This document shows, piece by piece, positions 1-4,412 of a DNA stretch of 7,890 nucleotides. Source of the stretch: Actinomycetota bacterium (lineage in GTDB: Bacteria > Desulfobacterota > Deferrimicrobia > Deferrimicrobiales > Deferrimicrobiaceae); assembly GCA_016844415.1 (NCBI GenBank), contig JAENIX010000196.1, forward strand, positions 1-7,890. The letters are read 5' to 3'. A model generated the notes under the pieces. It saw only the letters and a list, made by a program, of their open reading frames with translations. It searched no databases and was not told the origin of the DNA. The translations under genes and the position numbers were made by a program. The stretch's first letter is position 1. Each line of letters begins with the position of its first letter.

Positions 1-316
1 AAGCGAACCGCAATGCGGACGACCACCGCCTGCCGGCCTCCTCCGTCTTTCCCTGCCGGAAGGACTCGTCGGCGCTGTTTTTCAGCCCGGCGAGCGCCGC
101 GGGAAAGTCCGTCGTCACTCCAGCGTGGCCGGGGCTGTCCTTCCAGGTAGCGGCGAACATCTCCAGCGCGCGTTCGTAATTCGTTTCCGCCAACGCCGCC
201 ACCCCTTGGGCATATGCGCGGTCCGCGGGAGTGGCGGGAAAAGGGGCTGAAGTGCGACCGGCGCATCCTCCCCCGAGAATGACGGCTATCAATGCAACGG
301 GTAGAACCCACCGCAT
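1..316 (-). CDS. Probable TPR-like lipoprotein, C-terminus beyond window
   Basis: The minus-strand frame starts at ATG 316-314 and stays open to the window edge, giving 105 complete codons; the 3' end lies outside. The product starts with a short basic end and a hydrophobic stretch (about residues 4-14) followed by GGGC, with Cys18 as a candidate lipidation site. The lipobox is imperfect because Leu is at -4 rather than -3, so a plain signal peptide is possible. After a Pro/Ala-rich linker, residues 33-62 (AYAQGVAALAETNYERALEM and onward) have the Gly/Ala/Tyr spacing of a tetratricopeptide helix pair, and residues 75-105 look like a second pair. The start codon shares one base with the stop of the HD-GYP gene (TGATG), so translational coupling is likely. 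A role in an envelope assembly or signalling complex is inference. I do not recognise the family. Confidence 0.7.
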   Translation of the reverse strand, partial: MRWVLPVALIAVILGGGCAGRTSAPFPATPADRAYAQGVAALAETNYERALEMFAATWKDSPGHAGVTTDFPAALAGLKNSADESFRQGKTEEAGRRWSSALRFA

Positions 317-1716
317 CACAGCGCCATACCCTTCCATTCCGCTGTCTCCTGTTGGGGCATTTCCTTCACCATCTCGACGAGAGCATCGGTCAGCATCGGA
401 GAGAATTGCGTCCCCCGGAACCGGAGGATCTCCTCGACCGCTTCCGCCGGGGAAAGCCCTTTCCTGTAAGGCCGTGTGGATGTCATGGCGTCGAACGCGT
501 CGACTAGAGCGATTATTTGGGCGTGGACGGGGATTTCCGAATCGCGCTTCCCGTCGGGGTACCCGTTCCCATCGTACCACTCGTGGTGGGCCCTCACCAC
601 AGGGACGTACCGTTTCAGGGAGGGGGCCATATTGAGTATTTCGGCTCCGTCGGCGGCGTGCGTGCGTATCTCCACGTACTCGTGCTGGGTGAGCGACTGC
701 TTCTTGAGGAGGATGTCGTCGGGGGTCCGGATCTTCCCCACGTCATGAAAGAGACAGGCCTTATCGAGGTGCTCCAGTTCTTCCTCGGAGAAGCCGAGCC
801 GCCGCCCCAGCTGGCAGGAGATGCGGGCGACTCGCGTGGAGTGGCCAAGCGTGTAGGGATCCCTTGCGTCTATCGACGCCGCGATCACCCGTACCATTCC
901 GACATAGGCTTCTTCAAGGTCCTTGGCGTACCCGCTGAGCCGGTCCTGCTGGGCGATGATCGTCTCCGCCATCCGGTTGAAATTCCGGGTCAGATCTCCA
1001 AGCTCGTCTCTTCCCCGGACCGGGATCGGGTGAAACGTCTGTCCGCCGGCCAGCTCGTTGACGCCGGCGGAGAGTTTCTTCACGGGGGTGGTGATAAGGG
1101 ATGCCAGCGCCAGGGTCCCCAGCAGCGCGATCCCCAGTATGATCGACGCCGTGATGAGCACCGATCGCTCCACGCCCCGCTGCGCCAGGAGCAGGCTTTC
1201 CTGCGACAGGGCGACCGATGCCGTCCCCACGCGTTTTCCCGCGAATATGACGGGGGTGGTAAACTCGAACATGCTGTGTCCCTCCCGGGAAACCTCGTCT
1301 GCCCGGGTTTCGAGAAACGATCCAAGGAGAGACGAGCGGTCGGGACTGTCGTATGTCTTTCCGCGCTCTTCGACCCGGCTGTGGGCGACGATTATGTTGC
1401 CGGTGTCCCGTACCGCCACAAACTCGATGTCCGAAGAGCTTTTTCCGGTTTCGGCGGCAAGGCTGTCAAGCGCAAGCCGGTCTCCGGAAAGGAGGGAATA
1501 TCCCGCGGAGAAGGCGACTATCCGGGAGATCGCGACCCCCCGTTGCAGAAGGTCCCTTTGGATCGCCGCGTCCGTTATCCTCATGACGGCGGCCGCAACG
1601 GTCGCGACGAGGATGAAGACCAGCGGGAGCAGGAACCCGAGCAGCTTCGCGCGGATCCCGGGCAAGAACCACCGCCGGCCGTTCCTGTCTTCCGGTTTTC
1701 GGATCGTATATCGCAT
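316..1716 (-). CDS. Membrane-anchored HAMP/HD-GYP protein, probable cyclic-di-GMP phosphodiesterase
   Basis: The 466-residue protein has a basic N-terminus, TM helix 1 (about 24-45), an extracytoplasmic region of about 140 residues (46-185, size and placement of a Cache-like sensor), TM helix 2 (about 186-209), a HAMP linker (about 210-262) and an HD-GYP domain (about 268-455). Catalytic and signature residues are all present: GHS with His292, FHDVGK with His324/Asp325, His353, HHE at 377-379, GNGYP at 383-387 and DAFDAMT with Asp406. This family hydrolyses c-di-GMP through a two- or three-metal centre, so the likely role is lowering c-di-GMP in response to a periplasmic signal; the ligand is unknown. 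There is no GGDEF or receiver domain. The start at 1716 is the first possible ATG after an in-frame TAG two codons upstream, and it keeps TM1; a later start at Met45 would remove it. No Shine-Dalgarno sequence is visible. It overlaps the downstream lipoprotein gene by one base. Confidence 0.93.
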   Translation of the reverse strand: MRYTIRKPEDRNGRRWFLPGIRAKLLGFLLPLVFILVATVAAAVMRITDAAIQRDLLQRGVAISRIVAFSAGYSLLSGDRLALDSLAAETGKSSSDIEFVAVRDTGNIIVAHSRVEERGKTYDSPDRSSLLGSFLETRADEVSREGHSMFEFTTPVIFAGKRVGTASVALSQESLLLAQRGVERSVLITASIILGIALLGTLALASLITTPVKKLSAGVNELAGGQTFHPIPVRGRDELGDLTRNFNRMAETIIAQQDRLSGYAKDLEEAYVGMVRVIAASIDARDPYTLGHSTRVARISCQLGRRLGFSEEELEHLDKACLFHDVGKIRTPDDILLKKQSLTQHEYVEIRTHAADGAEILNMAPSLKRYVPVVRAHHEWYDGNGYPDGKRDSEIPVHAQIIALVDAFDAMTSTRPYRKGLSPAEAVEEILRFRGTQFSPMLTDALVEMVKEMPQQETAEWKGMAL

Positions 1717-1724
1717 ATACTATG

Positions 1725-1730
1725 ATTATA
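1725..1730 (-). promoter_or_regulatory. Candidate -10 box for a leaderless HD-GYP transcript
   Basis: An exact TATAAT on the minus strand ends 8 bases before the A of the ATG at 1716. Transcription would then start at about 1718-1716, leaving a 5' leader of two bases or fewer, which fits the lack of a Shine-Dalgarno sequence. No convincing -35 box lies 16-18 bases upstream (AAACAG at spacing 17), and there is no TGn extension. The call therefore rests on the -10 hexamer and its position only. Confidence 0.35.
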
Positions 1731-1804
1731 AAGGAAATGCCGTCCGGCTGTTTTCCTGATTTCCGCAACCTATCGATGTTCCGGGGAATCTAAAGCACAC
1801 CAAA

Positions 1805-1810
1805 AGGAGG
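1805..1810 (+). promoter_or_regulatory. Strong ribosome binding site of the VOC gene
   Basis: AGGAGG, within AAAAGGAGG, lies 12 bases before the ATG at 1823. The match to the 16S rRNA 3' end is essentially perfect, but the spacing is a little long. It supports the ATG at 1823, and there is no competing in-frame start nearby. Confidence 0.75.
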
Positions 1811-1822
1811 TTTTTCCCCTCA

Positions 1823-2317
1823 ATGGCCATTCCCGGAAAAGTTCGCCCTGTCGGATGGGGGCACGCGGTGCTTAAGGTTAGAAGCCTGGAGCGGTCCGAA
1901 CGTTTCTACACGGACGAGATCGGCTTCCGCGTCGTCGGACGTCGGACCGGCATGTGTTTCCTGTCGCTTGACAAGGAGCACCACGACCTAGCGCTCTTCG
2001 AGGCCGGTCCACGCGCGCAGATGCCGGGCGCCGGCAATCTCGGCGTGGTCCACCTCGCCTTCGCGATGGAAAGCGAGGAAGCGCTGAAGGAGTTCTACGC
2101 GTATCTCAAGGGCAGGGCGCAGATCCTTGGAGCGGTGGACCACGTTATCTCCCGCAGTTTTTATATAACCGATCCGGATGGTTACATAATCGAATTCTAT
2201 GCGAATGCTCCTCTCGAGGAGTGGTTCGACATCCCGAATCCCTTCGAAAGGGACCGTCCCTACAACCCGGGCAAATCGGTTCCCGAAAAGGAACCGACCC
2301 CCGGGGGAAATGAATAA
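1823..2317 (+). CDS. VOC-family protein, one-domain extradiol-dioxygenase-like
   Basis: The 164-residue protein has the paired beta-alpha-beta-beta-beta layout of the vicinal oxygen chelate superfamily. GHAVLKV (His14), VVHLAF (His77) and YIIEFYA (Glu124) give the expected 2-His-1-carboxylate metal site. Residues matching second-sphere positions of BphC/CatE-type extradiol dioxygenases are also seen: EHHDLAL (His54), VDHVISRSFY (His107, Tyr114) and the DPDG turn at 117-120. This makes ring-cleaving or catechol-like chemistry more plausible than glyoxalase or antibiotic-resistance roles, but VOC substrates cannot be read from sequence. The last 30 or so residues are Pro/Glu-rich and probably disordered. 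It is divergent from the HD-GYP gene, with a 106-base gap. A different plus-strand gene follows after 93 bases, so the two may be co-transcribed. No aromatic-degradation neighbours are present to support a pathway. Confidence 0.88.
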   Translation: MAIPGKVRPVGWGHAVLKVRSLERSERFYTDEIGFRVVGRRTGMCFLSLDKEHHDLALFEAGPRAQMPGAGNLGVVHLAFAMESEEALKEFYAYLKGRAQILGAVDHVISRSFYITDPDGYIIEFYANAPLEEWFDIPNPFERDRPYNPGKSVPEKEPTPGGNE

Positions 2318-2382
2318 TTTACGGATGCGGCCGTCCATTCAAGTGTACCGTCGTTATTCGTCGATCAGATCGGGAAATCGAT

Positions 2383-2397
2383 GCGGCTTGCCGCCGC
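2383..2397 (+). other. Small GC hairpin just upstream of a ribosome binding site
   Basis: GCGGC and GCCGC form a five-base stem (six with the flanking T2382-A2398 pair) around a five-base loop. It ends three bases before the GGGAGG site of the next gene. There is no T-run, so it is not a terminator. It could modestly affect access to the ribosome binding site, but hairpins of this size are common in GC-rich DNA. Confidence 0.3.
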
Positions 2398-2410
2398 AAG
2401 GGAGGTGCGG

Positions 2411-2929
2411 ATGAAGAAATTGAAGGAAACGGCCCTGTTTCTGGCGGGGACCTGCGCGGCGGTGGTTCTGCTCTGCGCCGCCGTTCCCGCGCATTCCGAG
2501 GTGAACGTCAACATCAACATCGGCCCCCCGCCGATCGTGGTCCACGAGCCCGAGTTGATCGTGGTCCCGCGCACGATGGTCTACTTCGCGCCGGGCGTGG
2601 GGGCGGAACTTTACTTCTACCGCGGCCGCTGGTGGTCGCGGCATGAGGGCCGGTGGTTCCGCGCAAAGTCCTATAACGGGCCATGGGCGGTCATCGGCCC
2701 CCGCTACGTTCCCGCGGAGATCGTCCGTCTGCCCAGGGACTATCGGACGGTCTATGTGCGGGAACAGCACGTGCCGTACGGGCAGCTGAAGAAGCATTGG
2801 AAGCGCCGGGATGACGAACGCAGGAGGCGCGTGGGGGAATGGAAAGAGGAGAAGCGGGAGCGCAAGATGGAGCAGCGGGAGCGCAGGGAGGAGCAGAAGG
2901 AGCACAGGGGCCACGGACAAGGCAACTGA
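2411..2929 (+). CDS. Small exported protein with aromatic motifs and charged C-terminal tail
   Basis: I take ATG 2411 as the start because GGGAGG lies five bases upstream and it places a clean signal peptide at the N-terminus; an in-frame ATG at 2381 would add ten residues ahead of it with no such site. The 172-residue product has a Lys-rich start, a hydrophobic core (about 8-27) and a likely signal-peptidase site at AHS/E (29/30). The mature part begins with an Asn/Val/Ile-rich segment and GPPP. Residues 67-100 have repeated Tyr/Trp/Arg motifs (LYFYRGRWW, GRWFRAKSYNGPW) seen in a class of uncharacterised periplasmic proteins of Gram-negative bacteria. From about residue 128 the chain is almost all Arg, Lys and Glu and is predicted to be a long single helix or coiled coil, ending in HRGHGQGN. 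The function is unknown; an envelope or stress role is a guess. It converges with hemW, with 70 bases between the stops. Confidence 0.8.
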   Translation: MKKLKETALFLAGTCAAVVLLCAAVPAHSEVNVNINIGPPPIVVHEPELIVVPRTMVYFAPGVGAELYFYRGRWWSRHEGRWFRAKSYNGPWAVIGPRYVPAEIVRLPRDYRTVYVREQHVPYGQLKKHWKRRDDERRRRVGEWKEEKRERKMEQRERREEQKEHRGHGQGN

Positions 2930-2999
2930 GGCGACACGGGACAACCGTAGCCTCCGTATTGTTGGAGTATATTCGGAGAACAGGTGTCTTGCAGGGGGC

Positions 3000-3269
3000 T
3001 TAAACGATTGCCTGCAGGACTTCGTTGGAGACGAACAACAGCTTTTCGGGCAGGCGGAGTCGGGTGCCATCTTCCTTGAGCTTGCCTGTACGGACGAGCG
3101 ATTCCACGGCCCTTCGCACGGCTTCCGGCGGAGGGCCGGTTTTCATTTCGATCTCCGCGAGATCGATCCCCTCCAGCATTCGCAGCCCCGCAAAGAGCGA
3201 TTCCTTCCAGGCGTCCTCCCCGATTCCTTCCAGGCGTCCTCCCGATCGCAGACATGAACGTCCTCCCAT
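3000..3269 (-). pseudogene. hemW: Detached C-terminal part of hemW
   Basis: The tail of HemW sits in a different frame from the rest of the gene. From 3220 down to the stop at 3002-3000 it encodes EDAWKESLFAGLRMLEGIDL and then a winged-helix-like segment (PPPEAVRRAVESLVRTGKLK, later LRLPEKLLFVSNEVL) typical of the HemN/HemW C-terminal domain. An ATG at 3269 opens this frame, but its first residues are an out-of-frame reading of the main hemW sequence, so separate expression is unlikely. Removing one copy of the 23-base duplication at 3198-3243 joins it to the upstream part as a 384-residue HemW, close to the usual length of about 380. It should be read as one broken gene with the 3143-4177 feature. 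Confidence 0.8.
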
Positions 3270-4177
3270 GGCAGTCGTCTCTCCTCGATGGCGCGACGGT
3301 AATCGGAGAGCGAGGGTGGATTGGCCGTACGCATCCCGAATGCGGCCTTGTCCTGCGGGAAGAGGAGTCCGTGGGCGGAGGGGCCAAAGCCAAGGTACCC
3401 TTCACGCCGCCAATACTTGATGTTGTGAAGGCATTCCGCTCCGGGGCGTGAGAAGTTGGATATTTCGTAATGGCGGTAACCCGCGCGGGAAAGGACGCGA
3501 CGCGTTTCCTCGTACATGTCCGCCACGGCATCGTCCGTTGGCATCCGCAGTTCTTTGCGCCCGACCGCCCCGTGGATCGGGGTGCCCGGCTCCGGCGCGA
3601 GCGCATATGCGGATATGTGGGCGGGCAGGAACGTGACGGCCATATCAAGATCGGCCGCCCAGTCGGTGGCCTCCTGCCCAGGGATCCCGAAAATGAGGTC
3701 CATGCCGATCGAGGAGAACCCGGCATGTCTCGCGTCCCGGTGCGCCGCCCGGACCTCCTCGACGCCGTGGATCCGCCCGAGAGTTTCAAGCGTCGCCTTG
3801 TTGAACGACTGCACGCCGATGCTGACGCGGTTGAACCCTCCCGCACGGAGAGTCAGGAAATCCTCCGCGGAGACCGTGCCGGGGTTGGCTTCCGTCGTCA
3901 CCTCCGCGTCCGGCTCGATCGGAAACCGCTCCTTCAGGGCGGCGAGGATCCCGCACAGCGCATCCGCCCCTAGCACGGTCGGCGTTCCCCCGCCGAAGAA
4001 AACGGTGTCCGCCAGTACAGCCGCCTCGCCGGGGAATTTCCCCGCGAACAGGTCCATCTCCCGGACGAGCAACCCGAGGAAATCCTCGATGGCCGCCCTG
4101 TCTCCCGCGACCGAGTAGAAGTCGCAGTAGGAACACTTCCGAACGCAGAACGGTATGTGGACGTAAATTCCCCGCAT
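3143..4177 (-). CDS. hemW: HemW-type radical SAM heme chaperone, truncated by frameshift
   Basis: As written the frame gives 344 residues. ATG 4177 is chosen because the family begins directly with the segment MRGIYVHIPFCVRKCSYCDF; the frame is open further upstream, but that part has no family similarity. Cys11, Cys15 and Cys18 bind the [4Fe-4S] cluster, and the fourth position is Phe20 rather than the Cys of HemN. GGGTP (62-66) contacts SAM, and HNIKYW (251-256) is the HNXXYW heme-binding motif that marks HemW, the heme-insertion chaperone, rather than coproporphyrinogen III dehydrogenase. The family sequence continues to DREDAWKES (residue 319); the next 25 residues are out of frame and end at 3143. 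The C-terminal domain follows in another frame (3000-3269). The cause is a perfect 23-base tandem duplication. The core could still fold, but the loss of the C-terminal domain makes function doubtful. No Shine-Dalgarno sequence is seen. Confidence 0.88.
   Translation of the reverse strand: MRGIYVHIPFCVRKCSYCDFYSVAGDRAAIEDFLGLLVREMDLFAGKFPGEAAVLADTVFFGGGTPTVLGADALCGILAALKERFPIEPDAEVTTEANPGTVSAEDFLTLRAGGFNRVSIGVQSFNKATLETLGRIHGVEEVRAAHRDARHAGFSSIGMDLIFGIPGQEATDWAADLDMAVTFLPAHISAYALAPEPGTPIHGAVGRKELRMPTDDAVADMYEETRRVLSRAGYRHYEISNFSRPGAECLHNIKYWRREGYLGFGPSAHGLLFPQDKAAFGMRTANPPSLSDYRRAIEERRLPWEDVHVCDREDAWKESGRTPGRNRSLRGCECWRGSISRRSK
3198..3243. repeat. Perfect 23-base tandem duplication inside hemW
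   Basis: Two identical 23-base units abut at 3198-3220 and 3221-3243. Each begins CGATTCC and ends GTCCTCCC on the plus strand. Because 23 is not a multiple of three, the extra copy shifts the hemW frame. The first unit read on the minus strand (3243-3221) encodes REDAWKES in the correct frame, and the second repeats it out of frame. Deleting either unit restores an uninterrupted, family-like HemW. Slipped-strand replication is the likely origin if the duplication is real; an assembly error is the main alternative. Confidence 0.97.
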
Positions 4178-4183
4178 CGAACC

Positions 4184-4189
4184 ATTATA
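4184..4189 (-). promoter_or_regulatory. Candidate -10 box for a leaderless hemW transcript
   Basis: An exact TATAAT on the minus strand is followed by GGTTCG and then the hemW ATG at 4177. With the usual 6-7 base distance, transcription would start at or next to the A of the ATG, giving a leaderless mRNA; this agrees with the absence of a Shine-Dalgarno sequence. The upstream DNA is AT-rich (about 4190-4240), unlike the rest of the window. The -35 position is poor (TCGTTT at spacing 17). Confidence 0.4.
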
Positions 4190-4210
4190 AATAAAACATT
4201 CCAATGAAAC

Positions 4211-4238
4211 GATTTGAAGAAGTTTAAAACGGCAAATC
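4211..4238. repeat. Six-base inverted repeat in the hemW-dabA intergenic region
   Basis: GATTTG at 4211-4216 and CAAATC at 4233-4238 are perfect inverted repeats with a 16-base centre. They lie just upstream of the hemW -10 box and about 30 bases upstream of the dabA -35 box, a position where a dimeric regulator could act on either gene. The arms are short and AT-rich, so chance is a real alternative. Confidence 0.25.
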
Positions 4239-4266
4239 AAACCGGAATGCCTACTGACACTTTGGC

Positions 4267-4295
4267 TTGACACCGCCGCCTGCGCATCATTTAAT
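4267..4295 (+). promoter_or_regulatory. Near-consensus sigma70-type promoter of dabA
   Basis: A perfect TTGACA (4267-4272) is followed after exactly 17 bases by TTTAAT (4290-4295), one mismatch from TATAAT. The predicted start is near 4302, giving a leader of about 110 bases before the GTG of dabA. A TGACAC at 4255-4260 repeats the TGACAC that overlaps the -35 box, 13 bases apart. Such a strong promoter suggests high or activator-independent expression unless a repressor acts here. Confidence 0.7.
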
Positions 4296-4308
4296 GTCTG
4301 GAATTTTC

Positions 4309-4330
4309 CCGGCGCCGCTGGAGGCGTCGG
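4309..4330 (+). other. Eight-base-pair hairpin at the start of the dabA leader
   Basis: CCGGCGCC (4309-4316) pairs with GGCGTCGG (4323-4330) with one G-U pair and a six-base loop. It lies about seven bases after the predicted transcription start. No T-run follows, so it is not an intrinsic terminator. A 5' hairpin can stabilise an mRNA or be part of a regulatory leader. I do not recognise a known riboswitch here. Confidence 0.45.
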
Positions 4331-4398
4331 CAAGTGGTCCCGCTCGCCTCAAACAGTCCCATTTATCAGCCGACTCGGGGCATGTTGGCCGCTCTTCC

Positions 4399-4404
4399 GG
4401 GAGG
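4399..4404 (+). promoter_or_regulatory. Ribosome binding site that fixes the dabA GTG start
   Basis: GGGAGG lies eight bases upstream of the GTG at 4413, the ideal spacing. It decides for this GTG over later in-frame starts. The conserved N-terminal DabA motif begins about 40 residues later. Confidence 0.8.
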
Positions 4405-4412
4405 AACCGCGA

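Noticed and set aside
517..1725. Long plus-strand open frame (402 codons) opposite the HD-GYP gene
   Set aside because: It is antisense to a gene with a full set of HD-GYP motifs. Its translation shows no recognisable domain, and high GC makes long antisense frames common.
1783..1819. GGGGAA/TTCCCC inverted repeat around the VOC ribosome binding site
   Set aside because: The loop is 25 bases and leaves the AGGAGG unpaired, so a switching role is not supported.
2930..3018. Bidirectional terminator between the convergent genes
   Set aside because: Weak pairings exist (CTCCG/CGGAG with a 17-base loop; CTTGCAGG/CCTGCAGG with a 15-base loop overlapping the hemW stop), but loops are long and no T-run follows on either strand.
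2752..3846. Minus-strand open frame spanning the exported-protein tail and hemW
   Set aside because: It crosses two real genes in the wrong frame. Its Arg/Ser/Pro-rich composition is typical of a shadow frame.
4178..4333. N-terminal extension of hemW by 52 codons
   Set aside because: The frame is open, but the extension has no HemW similarity, overlaps the dabA promoter and has no ribosome binding site. The family starts at the MRGIYVHIPFC segment.
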